From: Streptomyces aurantiacus JA 4570 | GTDB lineage: Bacteria; Actinomycetota; Actinomycetes; Streptomycetales; Streptomycetaceae | Assembly: GCF_000414115.1 (NCBI RefSeq) | Contig: NZ_AOPZ01000067.1 | Span: forward strand, 1 to 64,000 | Length of the DNA stretch: 64,000 nucleotides | Reading direction: 5' to 3' | In this document: one piece after another, positions 44,120 through 52,760 of the stretch | Layout: each line of letters begins with the position of its first letter | Position numbering within the stretch: the stretch's first letter is position 1 | Program-made: the position numbers and the translations under genes | Notes under the pieces: model-generated | Database searches by the model: none | What the model saw: the letters and a program-made list of their open reading frames with translations, nothing else | What the model was told of the DNA's origin: nothing

Positions 44120-44599
44120 CTATCCGGTGAACTGGCCGGGCGTGTAGTTGCCGCCCGGCACAGCGGCGATGACGCCGAGCCGGTTGCTGGCGTTGATCAG
44201 CGCGATCAGGCACGTGAGCGCGGCCAGCTGTTCCGGGCTGTAGTACTTTGCGGCGTTCGCCCATACATCGTCCGGCACACCACCGGCGGCGTCGGCGATC
44301 CGGGTTCCCTGCTCGGCCAGTTCAAGGGCCGCCCGTTCCTCGTCGGTGAAGACCGTGGTCTCGCGCCAGACCGCGACCAGGTTCACCCGGGTGGCGCTCT
44401 GCCCGGCGTGCAGCAGATCCTGCCCGTGGATGTCGGTGCAGAATCCACAACCGTTGATCTGGCTCACCCGCAACAGCACCAGGTCGATCGTGGTCCTGGG
44501 CAGCAGGCCACTGTTGATCACAGCCATGCTCGCCGTGTTGATGCCCTTCATGGCCTTGCCGGCGATCTTGTCGCCCATAAGATTTACGCGCGCGGACAC
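44120..44599 (-). CDS. AhpD/carboxymuconolactone decarboxylase-family protein
   Basis: The 159-residue product is all-helical and has the CMD signature VSQINGCGFCTDIHGQDL with the two redox cysteines (CxxC type) and conserved His. AhpD-like proteins act as peroxidase reductants. It lies beside SnoaL-like and NmrA-like genes on the same strand, and the three may form one regulon under the TetR gene at 46046. Confidence 0.88.
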   Translation of the reverse strand: MSARVNLMGDKIAGKAMKGINTASMAVINSGLLPRTTIDLVLLRVSQINGCGFCTDIHGQDLLHAGQSATRVNLVAVWRETTVFTDEERAALELAEQGTRIADAAGGVPDDVWANAAKYYSPEQLAALTCLIALINASNRLGVIAAVPGGNYTPGQFTG

Positions 44600-44672
44600 A
44601 GTGCGCTCCTCATCGTGGTGATTGCTGCGGTTCCCTTTGTCGCCGCGCCATGGCGCGGCGCGGTGGCGTCGC

Positions 44673-45074
44673 TCAGTCGACTCGGACCGGGGTGTTCTGG
44701 CAGGCGTGCAGCAGCCAGGTCCCGTCGTCCCGCTTGGTCATGACGTACAGCGGGGCGCCTTCCGAATCGCCGTCGGGCGCGTGGTAGACCTGCCTGACCT
44801 TGACGGCCGCCACGTCCGGTCGCAGGAACCTGGTGTGGACGACCTCGTAGGTGACGTTTCCGTCCCAGTCGCTCTTCGGCAGCACGGCGCGGGTGAATTC
44901 GGCGATGGCGTCGAGACCGATCAGGACCTTGCCGTGGGCGGTCGTCCACAGGGCATCGGGGTGGAACAGGGACAGGAAGCCCTCGGCATCCTTGGCCCTC
45001 TGGGTTCTCTCGACGGCGGCCACGACCTGCGCGACGGCGCTGACGTCGGCGGATGAAGCGTATTCGGTGTTCAC
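44673..45074 (-). CDS. SgcJ/EcaC-type SnoaL-like protein
   Basis: The 133-residue product starts at GTG 45074. It has the SnoaL/DUF4440 cone fold pattern: VVAAVERTQRAKDAEGFLSLF, ALWTTAHGKVLIGLDAI and APLYVMTKRDDGTWLLHACQNTPV. Members bind small aromatic or polyketide ligands or act as isomerases; many are uncharacterised. It follows the NmrA-like gene by 41 bases, in the same orientation. Confidence 0.85.
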   Translation of the reverse strand: MNTEYASSADVSAVAQVVAAVERTQRAKDAEGFLSLFHPDALWTTAHGKVLIGLDAIAEFTRAVLPKSDWDGNVTYEVVHTRFLRPDVAAVKVRQVYHAPDGDSEGAPLYVMTKRDDGTWLLHACQNTPVRVD

Positions 45075-45115
45075 GACGATCTCGCTCTCGGTCCTCGAGG
45101 TGGGAAAGGTGGGAA

Positions 45116-45958
45116 TCAGGTGCGGGCATGAGCGGGGGCCAGGGCCTCGCCCAGAAAGGCGTCGAAGCGCTGCAGCCAGGGGAAATCGGCGCGCAGGGCG
45201 GGGATGTCGGCTCGGTAGCCGTCCTTGGCGAACCACTCGAACATCCGATCCTGGATCGGCTGGGCCATCAGACGCGTGGGGACCCCGGTGACCTGTTGGT
45301 AAGTGGTCGCCACCTGCTCGAAGCTGATCGCGTCTCCGGCGATCGCCAGCCGGGCACCGAGGTACGCCTCGGGCTTGGCGAACACCGCGGCCGCGATCCG
45401 GCCGATGTCCGAGGCCGCGATCATCTGCATGGGGCGGCCGGGAATCACCGGCAGCTCCAGAACGCGTTCGTCGGCGGCGTCGGCGTACCACAGCAGGTTG
45501 TCCATGAAGAACACCGGTCGCAGGATCGTCGCCATCGGGAAGGTGGCGGTGATGTGCTCCTCGATGCGGGCCTTGGATTCGAAGTGGTCGATGCCGGTGG
45601 ACCGTTCGGCGCCGTCGACGGAGCTGTAGACCAAGTGCGTCACCCCTGCGGCCCGGGCGGCGTCCGCCATGGCGATGCCGCGGCGGACCTCGGTGGCCAG
45701 TTCTTCCTCGGTGACGGCCAGCGGCTGGACGCTGAACACGCCGTGGGCGCCCGCGGCAGCCCTGGCAAGTGACTCCGCGTCGTCGAGGTCGCCGCGTACC
45801 AAGGTCGCCCCGGCCTTTGCCAGGGCGCGGGCGGGGGCCGCGTCCGGGTCGCGGATCAGGGCCCGCACGTTCCAGCCGTCGGCGAGCAGCGCCTGGGCGG
45901 CGCCGCCGCCCTGGTGTCCGGTCGCTCCCGCAACCAGCACTGTCTTGTTCGAGTTCAT
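45116..45958 (-). CDS. NmrA-like NAD(P)-binding protein
   Basis: The 280-residue product opens with TVLVAGATGHQGGGAAQALL (GxxGxxG) and has VYSSVDGAERSTGIDHFESK and TILRPVFFMDNLLW, the signature of atypical short-chain reductases related to NmrA and HSCARG. These sense NADP+/NADPH or reduce quinones. It is divergent from a TetR gene across two 21-bp palindromes, so it is the direct regulatory target. Confidence 0.9.
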   Translation of the reverse strand: MNSNKTVLVAGATGHQGGGAAQALLADGWNVRALIRDPDAAPARALAKAGATLVRGDLDDAESLARAAAGAHGVFSVQPLAVTEEELATEVRRGIAMADAARAAGVTHLVYSSVDGAERSTGIDHFESKARIEEHITATFPMATILRPVFFMDNLLWYADAADERVLELPVIPGRPMQMIAASDIGRIAAAVFAKPEAYLGARLAIAGDAISFEQVATTYQQVTGVPTRLMAQPIQDRMFEWFAKDGYRADIPALRADFPWLQRFDAFLGEALAPAHART

Positions 45959-45979
45959 GGGATCCTTCGCCCCCCTTAG

Positions 45980-46036
45980 TGCGGAGCAATTTGCTCCGCA
46001 CACTGACGACAGTACTGCGGAGCAGATCGCTCCGCA
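45980..46036 (+). promoter_or_regulatory. Twin 21-bp TetR operators
   Basis: A perfect palindrome (TGCGGAGCAA-T-TTGCTCCGCA, 45980-46000) and a second one (TGCGGAGC-N5-GCTCCGCA, 46016-46036) lie 36 bases apart between the divergent NmrA-like and TetR genes. Confidence 0.85.
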
Positions 46037-46045
46037 AGGTCTAGA

Positions 46046-46720
46046 ATGGCGGGCATGAACGTCTCCAAACGGCAGTTGGCCCGGCAGGCCGAGGTCGCCC
46101 GCAACGACGAAGCCCTCCTCCGGGCCGCCCGCCGGGTCTTCGCCCGCGACGGCGAGCGCGCCTCCGTCAATGCGATCGCCGAGGCCGCCGGCGTCGGCAT
46201 GGGCACGCTCTACCGCCGCTACAGCAGCAAGGCCGCCTTGTACGAGCGGCTGCTGGTGCTGTCGAACGAGCAGTGGAACGCGGCCGTGCAGACGGCCGCC
46301 GACCACCCCGACCCCTGGCAGGGACTGCAGGACTTGGTGATCGAGAGCGTCGAGTACGGCCAGGGAACACTCGCCCCGCTGAGGAAGCTGACCTCACTGC
46401 CCCCGCCCACGGCCGACCTGGCGTCGGCGGTGGACCGGGACTTCGAGGCCCTCGTGGACCGCGCGCACGCCTGTGGCGGACTCCGCGGGGACGTGACGGC
46501 CACCGACATCCTTCTCCTCATCGAGCAGCTGGGCCGGTCTCCCCTGGTCGAGCAGATCGAGGAGCTGGGCGAGGACGCGCTCACCGCGGAGGCACGGGCC
46601 GCCCGGCGCCGCCTGATCGCGATCGCCCTGGGCGGACTCGCCGCCGCACCGCACACCGACCTCCCCGGACCGCCCCCCGGGCACCACCTGCTGACGGCGC
46701 GTTGGCGCGCCGTGTCGTAG
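46046..46720 (+). CDS. TetR-family regulator
   Basis: The 224-residue product has an N-terminal TetR helix-turn-helix (RVFARDGERASVNAIAEAAG, VGMGTLYRRYSSKAALYERL). ATG 46046 has an AAGG site at a good distance; ATG 46055 is an alternative. The C-terminal region is the YcdC/SCO4008-type ligand domain (LIEQLGRSPLVEQ). The twin operators directly upstream point to autoregulation and repression of the divergent NmrA/SnoaL/AhpD-like group, perhaps in response to a xenobiotic or quinone. Confidence 0.9.
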   Translation: MAGMNVSKRQLARQAEVARNDEALLRAARRVFARDGERASVNAIAEAAGVGMGTLYRRYSSKAALYERLLVLSNEQWNAAVQTAADHPDPWQGLQDLVIESVEYGQGTLAPLRKLTSLPPPTADLASAVDRDFEALVDRAHACGGLRGDVTATDILLLIEQLGRSPLVEQIEELGEDALTAEARAARRRLIAIALGGLAAAPHTDLPGPPPGHHLLTARWRAVS

Positions 46721-46759
46721 CCGCGGTCGACCGGCGGCGCGTCCGGCCGTCGCGGGCCA

Positions 46760-46865
46760 GGTCATGCCAGAACCGAAGCCCAGTTCCTGGGGAAGGTCCT
46801 CCCGCCGGATGCCGGTGTGCAGGACGAACGGGATCCCGTACGGGGCCTGCCGGTTCGGCACCGGG
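46760..46865 (-). pseudogene. IS5-type transposase N-terminal fragment
   Basis: A minus-strand segment reads VPNRQAPYGIPFVLHTGIRR, then EDLPQELGFGSGMT, a stretch of an IS5-type transposase of Streptomyces. The flanks do not continue the match. It is a small, dead fragment. Confidence 0.75.
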
Positions 46866-47069
46866 ATCCGCCCCGCGCAGGCCGTGGCGGGCGACGAGCC
46901 CGTGTGAAAGACCGGGGCAAGGCTGGGGCGCTCGCCACGTCACCCACGACGGGTCATCAGGCAGCCCCTCCGTGTCCGGCAGGCCCACCCGGCGCAGGAA
47001 CCGAACACGTCCCGGTCGCTGTGCGCGAGGCCAAGGATCTGCCTGCGCACCGTCACCCGTCGGCCACCC

Positions 47070-47645
47070 GTGGGCGACGGCGGGTGCACGACTATCGGGG
47101 CAGCGGCCATGCCTCCAGCGTGCGACGGGCCGCTCACTCCAGCAGCTGCATCCAGTGGTGCTGCACCTGCACCCTCGCGACCGCCCGGCTGGAGGGAACG
47201 GCGCGCTGCCCGCCGGGCCTCGCGGGCCGGCGCCCGCACCGAGCCGCATTGGCCTAATCAGTTAGCCGCCCTCGCGGCAGCCGCTGGCCTCTTCGTCACG
47301 GCAGTGGTCAGCTGGGTCGGAATCGAGGCATCCAGAGGGCAAATCAAGCAGTCTCAACTGGCACTAGAGCAAGAGAGAACTGAGCAGGCCAACATGATTG
47401 CGGTATGGCCTGACCCGCAAGACAACAGTGCTCTGATCTTCGCAAATCGATCCCTAGGCGCAATTTTCTCCGCCACGTTGACCTTCACACCCACCCGGAC
47501 CGCTGCGGACGAATTGTCTCGCAGGGCCGCTGGACCGACCGTGGCAGTCAATTTTCGGATTCTTCTGGCCGCTCGTGGGCTCGCGACACGAAGCCGTCGA
47601 GGCCCAGGGGTGGGCGCTGTACCACATGTGCGCCACCGAAGGTAA
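47070..47645 (+). CDS. Possible single-pass membrane protein, weak
   Basis: The frame is open for 191 residues, but the real start is unclear. The central part has one hydrophobic segment (LAALAAAAGLFVTAVVSWVG) followed by a helical, Gln/Glu-rich stretch (SRGQIKQSQLALEQERTEQA), as in small Streptomyces membrane proteins of unknown role. The C-terminal end looks frame-shifted. It may be a decayed gene. No function can be given. Confidence 0.35.
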   Translation: MGDGGCTTIGAAAMPPACDGPLTPAAASSGAAPAPSRPPGWRERRAARRASRAGARTEPHWPNQLAALAAAAGLFVTAVVSWVGIEASRGQIKQSQLALEQERTEQANMIAVWPDPQDNSALIFANRSLGAIFSATLTFTPTRTAADELSRRAAGPTVAVNFRILLAARGLATRSRRGPGVGAVPHVRHRR

Positions 47646-47778
47646 AGCCCTCTCCGGCGACGGCTCCGCGCTGATCTGCCTCTTCCGCCGGGCCCACGCA
47701 TGCCAGCATCCGAGCCCAACCGCCTGCTGAGTTGCAGGAGGGCCCACGGCATGGGGGGAGCACCGCGGGCCCTCGACG

Positions 47779-47901
47779 TCACATGTCGCGGTGCAGCAAA
47801 TACACGATCGCTGCCCACAGAGCGCGAGCGCTCAACGCGGCCAGGACACGCCTGGCCATGTCCGCGCACATGGTCGTCGCGGTCGACTTCTTGTCGGCCA
47901 T
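47779..47901 (-). CDS. 40-residue membrane peptide with a strong ribosome site
   Basis: ATG 47901 is preceded by AGAGGAGGTGAAGGT, one of the best ribosome sites in the window. The product has a charged N-terminus (MADKKSTATTMCADMARR) and one hydrophobic helix (LAALSARALWAAIVYLLH) and ends RDM. No family is recognised. It could be a small membrane protein, a toxin of a type I pair, or a signalling peptide; neighbours are phage scraps, so a phage or mobile-element origin is possible. Confidence 0.5.
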   Translation of the reverse strand: MADKKSTATTMCADMARRVLAALSARALWAAIVYLLHRDM

Positions 47902-48041
47902 ACCTTCACCTCCTCTTGGTTGATGCAACGGGATCCCTGCTGAGGGCTCCCGCCGCATCTCCCCCCTTGGAAGAGAAGGCAACGCCGAATGTATCAAGGG
48001 GAGTTGACCTCTGTGCCTCGTTCTCCAAGGAGGTGGCCGTC

Positions 48042-48270
48042 ATGGGTAAAGCTCGCCCGGTCACCGATCGCGACCTCGAGGCCGTCCGCCGTCTCCACGC
48101 CGAAGGCAAGGGCCGCAACGAGATCGCCGCCGAGCTCGGCCGCTCCGGCAGGACGAGCGGCGTCATCGCCATGCACCGTCTATTCCTTCGGAGGCAAGGA
48201 GAACGACTTCAACGAGCACACCTTCCCCGAGCCGCCGAACGCCGGGGCCGTCGCGATCCCTCGGGACGCT
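48042..48270 (+). pseudogene. Remnant of a phage-type helix-turn-helix protein
   Basis: Behind an AAGGAGG site the frame reads MGKARPVTDRDLEAVRRLHA, EGKGRNEIAAELGRSGRT, and then the match continues in another frame as CTVYSFGGKENDFNEHTFPE. Both pieces occur in this order in actinophage and integrative-element HTH proteins, but the middle is missing. It is a decayed gene. Confidence 0.65.
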
Positions 48271-48421
48271 CCTCGACCGTCTCCGGGACCGCCATGGTGA
48301 CGGCTGAGGCCCAGCTCTCGGAGAAGCAGGAGCGCTCGATCGCGCACTCCACGGCCTGGCTAGGGCGTGTATCGGAAGTACCGGCAGGCGGGGCTGACGG
48401 TGGGGCTGCAAGGATGAGGTC

Positions 48422-49114
48422 ATGGAGCAGATACTGAGTCGGCAGGAAGCGTCGGAGGCGGTCGAGGATCTCGGGTGGCGCTACTTGCTGGGCGCCTTGC
48501 AAACGTCGGTTCTGGTCGGGACGTTGACTCAAGCGATGAGCCTGGCAGCGGACGCTGTCGCAGTGTGTGGCGACGACGCCAACCGTCATCTCTGGGTTGA
48601 TGTCCGCCCCGATCTGGCCGTCTTCACTCTGCAGTCGCTGGACCACGCAGCCGTTACTACCCGGGATATCGAACTCGCGCGTCGGATATCCGCCACCGCT
48701 GACAAGTCCGGGTTTCTGCCGGAGCCCGGACTCAGAACCGGGGCGCCCCGGTCCGTCCAGGTTTTGGAGATCGCAATCGATGCCCTGAGCATCGCCGGGA
48801 TTCGACCGTTCTGGAAGGCGGTGTTGGGCTATGCCGATGAGGCGGGCGCCGAGGGAGCGGAGGATCCCCTCGTCGACCCGGTCAGGCAGGGCCCGGCCAT
48901 CTGGTTCCAGCAAATGGACCGCGCGCGTCCGCAGCGCAATCGCATCCACATCGACATCAGTGTTCCGCATGACGAGGCACCCCGGCGGATCGAAGCCGCG
49001 CTGGCAGCTGGGGGTCGGCTCGTGTCCGCGACCCGTGCCCCCGCTTTCTGGGTGCTTGCCGACGCGGAGGGGAACGAAGCCTGCGTCACCACATGGCAAG
49101 GCCGAGACAGCTGA
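48422..49114 (+). CDS. Pterin carbinolamine dehydratase-like / VOC domain fusion
   Basis: The 230-residue product starts at ATG 48422. Residues 1-95 match the PCD family (SRQEASEAVEDLGWRYL, NRHLWVDVRPDLAVF and TTRDIELARRISATA), and residues 105-228 match the VOC (glyoxalase-like) fold (IRPFWKAVLGY, WFQQMD, RNRIHIDISVPHD, GRLVSATRAPAFWVLADAEG). Such fusions are common in Streptomyces, but their reaction is not established. The usual PCD His triad is not evident, so the PCD part may be inactive. Confidence 0.85.
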   Translation: MEQILSRQEASEAVEDLGWRYLLGALQTSVLVGTLTQAMSLAADAVAVCGDDANRHLWVDVRPDLAVFTLQSLDHAAVTTRDIELARRISATADKSGFLPEPGLRTGAPRSVQVLEIAIDALSIAGIRPFWKAVLGYADEAGAEGAEDPLVDPVRQGPAIWFQQMDRARPQRNRIHIDISVPHDEAPRRIEAALAAGGRLVSATRAPAFWVLADAEGNEACVTTWQGRDS

Positions 49115-49127
49115 CACAACGTGCTGG

Positions 49128-49400
49128 TCACAGCCACTCGTTGATGGCCGCGACGAGGACGGTTGCCTCGTAGCGGACCGCGAGCTTGTCGTATCTCGTG
49201 GCCACAGCACGATGCCTTTTGAGGCGATTAATGCCGCACTCGACCGTGTGCCGAGCCTTGTAGTCTCTCGCGGCGGCCGCCCGCCCAAGTTCGATGCGGG
49301 CGAAGCCGACCCGGTCACGGGGCTTCACACCGAGTCGCGGCTGGCTCGCCATTTCGCCCCTCCCGACGACCAGGGGCGGCGGCCAGCACTCTCCGCCAGG
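49128..49400 (-). pseudogene. IS5-type transposase C-terminal fragment
   Basis: The minus strand encodes [20 protein letters not shown], then [20 protein letters not shown], the C-terminal end of an IS5-type DDE transposase with its catalytic Glu. Nothing before it is intact. It is a second, different IS fragment in this scrap zone. Confidence 0.8.
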
Positions 49401-49495
49401 TCTCATGTCCGAGCAGGGCGTGCTTCCTGATCTTTCTCGCTGATCCGCCGTAGGCGGGCTGCCCCCACCACCACGTACGACGGGAGGTGGGCGCC

Positions 49496-49660
49496 ATGGC
49501 CCTGCGTCTCGGCGAGCTGGTCGGCTTCCTCCGCGGGGACGACTCCGGCTGGCGCGCGGGCCTGTCCTCCGCCGAGCTGCGACTGCGCGGCCTCCAGCGG
49601 GCCGCCGAGCCTGTCGGACGGCATCCGCGCGCACCAAACCAAACGTCATTAATCGGCCGT
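49496..49660 (+). pseudogene. N-terminal fragment of a phage tail tape-measure protein
   Basis: Behind GGGAGGTGG the frame reads [20 protein letters not shown], then [15 protein letters not shown], the pattern with which actinophage tape-measure proteins begin. It ends after about 55 residues. Together with the HTH fragment at 48042 it indicates a decayed prophage or integrative element. Confidence 0.6.
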
Positions 49661-49816
49661 TGTCGCCGGGGAGGGGGAATTCCGCTGCCTCCGGCAAGGT
49701 AACGCGGCCGCCATTTCCGGCATTGAAAACGGTCACCGATGCAGCCTTTGCGAGCTGCGTCAATCTGCGCTTGACTGCCGTGAGTTGGCCGCCGCGACAC
49801 CTTGGGGGAATTTCCT

Positions 49817-50842
49817 GTGGGGCACGCTCACACGCACCACGACGGGCACGACCACCAGGCGGGAGGCCATGGCGGGCACAGCCACGGCGTCTCTGCCGAC
49901 GCCGACCGGCGCTGGCTTTCGCTCGCGCTTGTACTGATTGGCGTTTTCATTTCGGTGGAGACCGCGATCGCGTTCGTGTCCGGTTCGCTGGCGCTGCTGT
50001 CCGACGCCGTCCATATGCTCACGGACGCTTTCTCCATTGTCCTCGCCCTCGTCGCGATGCGCCTCGCCGCACGCCCCGCCAAGGGCACGTACACATTCGG
50101 ACTCAAGCGCGTCGAGATACTCTCCGCCCAGGCCAACGGCCTCACCCTGCTGCTGGCCGCCGTCTGGCTCGCGTACGAGGCCGTGGTGCGGCTGCTGCAC
50201 CCGCCGGAGGTCACCGGCTGGATGGTCCTCGCCACCGCGCTCACCGGCGTCGCCGTCAACCTCGCCGCGACGTGGTGCCTGTCCAAGGCCAACCGGGCAT
50301 CGCTGAACGTCGAGGGTGCCTACCAGCACATCCTCAACGACCTGTTCGCGTTCATCGGCACCGCCGTCGCCGGTGTCGTCGTCATGACCACGGGCTTCGC
50401 CCGCGCCGACACCATCGCCACGCTCTTCGTCGTCGTCCTCATGGTGAAGGCGGGCTGTGGGCTGCTCCGCGACTCCGGCCGCATCCTGCTCGAAGCGGCA
50501 CCCGCCGGCCTCGACCCCGACGCCATCGGCGACCGGCTCGCCGCGGCGCCCGACGTGGCGGAGGTCCACGACCTGCACATCTGGACCATCACGTCCGGCG
50601 AACCCGCCCTGTCCGCCCACGTCATGGTCCACCCCGGCGGCGACTGCCACGCCGTACGCCGCGGCCTCGACGCGCTCCTCGCCGAGGCGTACGGCGTCAC
50701 GCACACCACGCTGCAGATCGACCACGAGGACCACGCGCCAGGCGCCGCCGCCGTGCCCGCTTCTGCCGGGGCCGGTCCCGCCACGCCCCACTGCGCCAAC
50801 GGCCACGGCCCCACACACCGGCGCGAGCCGCACGCGCACTGA
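49817..50842 (+). CDS. CzcD-type cation diffusion facilitator
   Basis: The 341-residue product has a His-rich N-terminus ([20 protein letters not shown]), six membrane helices with the metal motif [20 protein letters not shown] and HILNDLFAF, and a cytosolic C-terminal domain ([20 protein letters not shown]) ending in another His cluster. It exports Zn2+ or a related divalent ion by proton exchange. GTG 49817 is favoured because GGGGGAA lies 7 bases upstream. Confidence 0.92.
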   Translation: MGHAHTHHDGHDHQAGGHGGHSHGVSADADRRWLSLALVLIGVFISVETAIAFVSGSLALLSDAVHMLTDAFSIVLALVAMRLAARPAKGTYTFGLKRVEILSAQANGLTLLLAAVWLAYEAVVRLLHPPEVTGWMVLATALTGVAVNLAATWCLSKANRASLNVEGAYQHILNDLFAFIGTAVAGVVVMTTGFARADTIATLFVVVLMVKAGCGLLRDSGRILLEAAPAGLDPDAIGDRLAAAPDVAEVHDLHIWTITSGEPALSAHVMVHPGGDCHAVRRGLDALLAEAYGVTHTTLQIDHEDHAPGAAAVPASAGAGPATPHCANGHGPTHRREPHAH

Positions 50843-50858
50843 CGGGCCGCGGGCCCGT
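50842..50858 (+). terminator. Short hairpin after the CDF gene
   Basis: ACGGGC pairs with GCCCGT over a five-base loop at the end of the CDF gene, facing the convergent phosphatase gene. Confidence 0.45.
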
Positions 50859-50881
50859 ACGGGTCATACGACTGCGTGGGC

Positions 50882-51505
50882 TCAGACGTGCAGTTCCGGC
50901 GGCAGGCCGGTCCAGCGGAGCTCGGGCGGCAGATGGCCGGTGTCGTTGTAGAGGAGCAGGGACACGGGGCGGCCGGGCGCGTAACGGATCACGGTGAGGC
51001 CCGCGTTGGCGTGGTTGAGGCCGATCCAGCGCCACGGCGGCGCGTCGAGGGCGGCGCGGACCAGCCAGCCGATGAGGAAGTTGTGGGTGACGACCAGCTC
51101 GTGGCGGGGCTCGTCGCCCGTGACGGGGCCGGTGAAGCGGTCGAGCGCCGCCCGCGCGAGGGCGGGGCCGCGGTCCCGCTCGTCCGCGGGGAAGGCGGCG
51201 ACGCGGTCGAGCACGGCGTCGGCCGCGTCCTCGGGCAGCTCGTCGCGGGCGGGCACGTGCGGGATGTAGTCCCCGGCGGCTTCGGACGACGTGAGCGCGG
51301 TGCCGTCGAGTTGGGCGTGGATCAGGCGGGCCGTCTGTTCGGCGCGGGGGAGCGGGCCGTGGCTGATCTCCGTGAGCGGGACGCCGCGCAGGCGTTCGCC
51401 GAGCAGGACGGTCTGACGGCGGCCGCGATCGGTCAGCCCGGACTCGTCCGGTGTCGCCTCGCCGTGCCGGACGAGGTAGAGGTGGCGGGCGGCGGTTCCC
51501 GTCAT
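50882..51505 (-). CDS. Histidine phosphatase-family protein
   Basis: The 207-residue product starts at ATG 51505 with GGAGAT upstream. It opens with HLYLVRHGEATPDESGLTDRG, the RHG motif with the phospho-acceptor His, and has a second catalytic His in ELVVTHNFLIGWLVR. Members dephosphorylate small sugar phosphates, nucleotides or proteins. There is no clear partner gene. The call of the superfamily is firm, but the substrate is unknown. Confidence 0.9.
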   Translation of the reverse strand: MTGTAARHLYLVRHGEATPDESGLTDRGRRQTVLLGERLRGVPLTEISHGPLPRAEQTARLIHAQLDGTALTSSEAAGDYIPHVPARDELPEDAADAVLDRVAAFPADERDRGPALARAALDRFTGPVTGDEPRHELVVTHNFLIGWLVRAALDAPPWRWIGLNHANAGLTVIRYAPGRPVSLLLYNDTGHLPPELRWTGLPPELHV

Positions 51506-51657
51506 CGGGGGATCTCCTTGCGGTGGTGCTCGGTTCCGGTGGTGCTCGGGGTCGGTGGAGCTCGGTCGTGATCATGCAGGTGTACGACGTAGGGACGCCC
51601 GGCTCTCGGGGGCGGTTCCGGAGGGCCGGGAGAGGGCCGGGAGAGGGCCGGTCCAGG

Positions 51658-52314
51658 TCAAGGTGCCGCCACCACCAGATGCACCGCCAAGGCGATGATC
51701 AGCGCGCTGGACGCCAGCGCCGTACAGAGACGTCCCCGGCGCCCGGTCAGAGCCCGCCCCAGGAGCGCTCCGCCCCCGGCCAGCAGCAGTTGCCAGCTCG
51801 CGGACGCGGCGAAGGCGGCCAGGGTGAACACCGCCTGCCCGAGACGGTCGGGCTCCGCGTCGGTCCGACTGCCGACGACGAGGGCGGCGAAGTAGAGGAC
51901 CGTGGTGGGGTTGAGGAGCGTGATGCCGAGGAGGCTGGTGTACGCCCGCGCCGGGGACGGCGGGTCCTCGGCGTCCTCTGCCGCCGTCTGCGCGCGGCGG
52001 TGATGGGCGAGGGCCGTCGCCGCCGAGCGCAGCGCCAGGGCGATGAGGACGCAGGCGGAGACCCAGCGCAGCGGGCCCATGAGCGGGGTGACGACGGGCG
52101 CCGCCGCCGCGCCCGCGACCGTCGCGACCAGGGCGTACAGCCCGTCGGCTGTCGCGACGCCGAGCGCCGCGCAGACGCCTGTCCGCAGCGAGGTGCGGGC
52201 GGTGAGGGCGACCAGGTGGGCCGCGACCGCGCCCACCGGCATGGCGATGCCATAGCCGGCGAGCAGCCCCGCGACCAGGTGCCCGGTCACCGGCGAGGAA
52301 GCGAGGGCCTCCAC
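51658..52314 (-). CDS. LysE-family amino-acid exporter
   Basis: The 218-residue product has six membrane helices of the LysE/RhtB type (GHLVAGLLAGYGIAMPVGAV, LGVATADGLYALVATVAGAA, then LLGITLLNPTTVLYFAALVVG). LysE proteins export amino acids or related compounds. The start is uncertain: GTG 52314 is used here, GTG 52290 and 52404 are possible, and none has a good ribosome site. Confidence 0.78.
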   Translation of the reverse strand: MEALASSPVTGHLVAGLLAGYGIAMPVGAVAAHLVALTARTSLRTGVCAALGVATADGLYALVATVAGAAAAPVVTPLMGPLRWVSACVLIALALRSAATALAHHRRAQTAAEDAEDPPSPARAYTSLLGITLLNPTTVLYFAALVVGSRTDAEPDRLGQAVFTLAAFAASASWQLLLAGGGALLGRALTGRRGRLCTALASSALIIALAVHLVVAAP

Positions 52315-52703
52315 GGTCGGCCGGGCTGCTGCTGGACCTTCGCCGGACGGTCGGCGGAGGCGGAGGCGGGCGGCGGCAGCGGGGTGGCGAAGGACGCGAG
52401 GCACATGGGCAGATCGTGTGGCCCGGACGGCGGCCCGGGCAACCGGATTTCCGCGACGCCGCGACCGGGCGACCCCCGGCGACCACCCTCACGTGGGTGA
52501 CCTACCGGGGCCAGGACCCGCCTGGCGTCCTGACTACCGGCACCCCCCGCCCGGCGTCCGCGAACCCGCAGGCATACCCGGCGTCCGGGACCCCGGCCCC
52601 GCCTGGCGTCCGGGCCCCCGCCCCCCAACTGACCAGATCCGCCCCCAACTTCCCCGCCCGCCCTTGACAACCACCCCCGCCGCCACGACGCTCCATCACG
52701 CTT
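52315..52703 (+). other. Intergenic low-complexity stretch
   Basis: Roughly 390 bases rich in C and G, with short repeats of GGCGTCC- and CCCGG-type. No gene with a ribosome site is visible. A TTGACA hexamer at 52664-52669 could be the -35 box of the sugar operon; a matching -10 is not clear. Confidence 0.5.
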
Positions 52704-52719
52704 GTGTTAACGCTAACAC
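52704..52719 (+). promoter_or_regulatory. LacI-type operator upstream of the sugar operon
   Basis: GTGTTAACGCTAACAC is an inverted repeat with perfect six-base arms, and its spacing and central CG fit LacI-family operators. It lies 42 bases before the solute-binding protein gene. The LacI gene at 61933 is the likely ligand. Confidence 0.75.
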
Positions 52720-52760
52720 CGGCCGGGACGGACGCCCGGGACCCACCTGTGGGGGCACCC

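Noticed and set aside
46866..47257. Overlapping plus- and minus-strand ORFs after the IS5 fragment
   Set aside because: None has a ribosome site or domain; composition matches GC-driven spurious frames.
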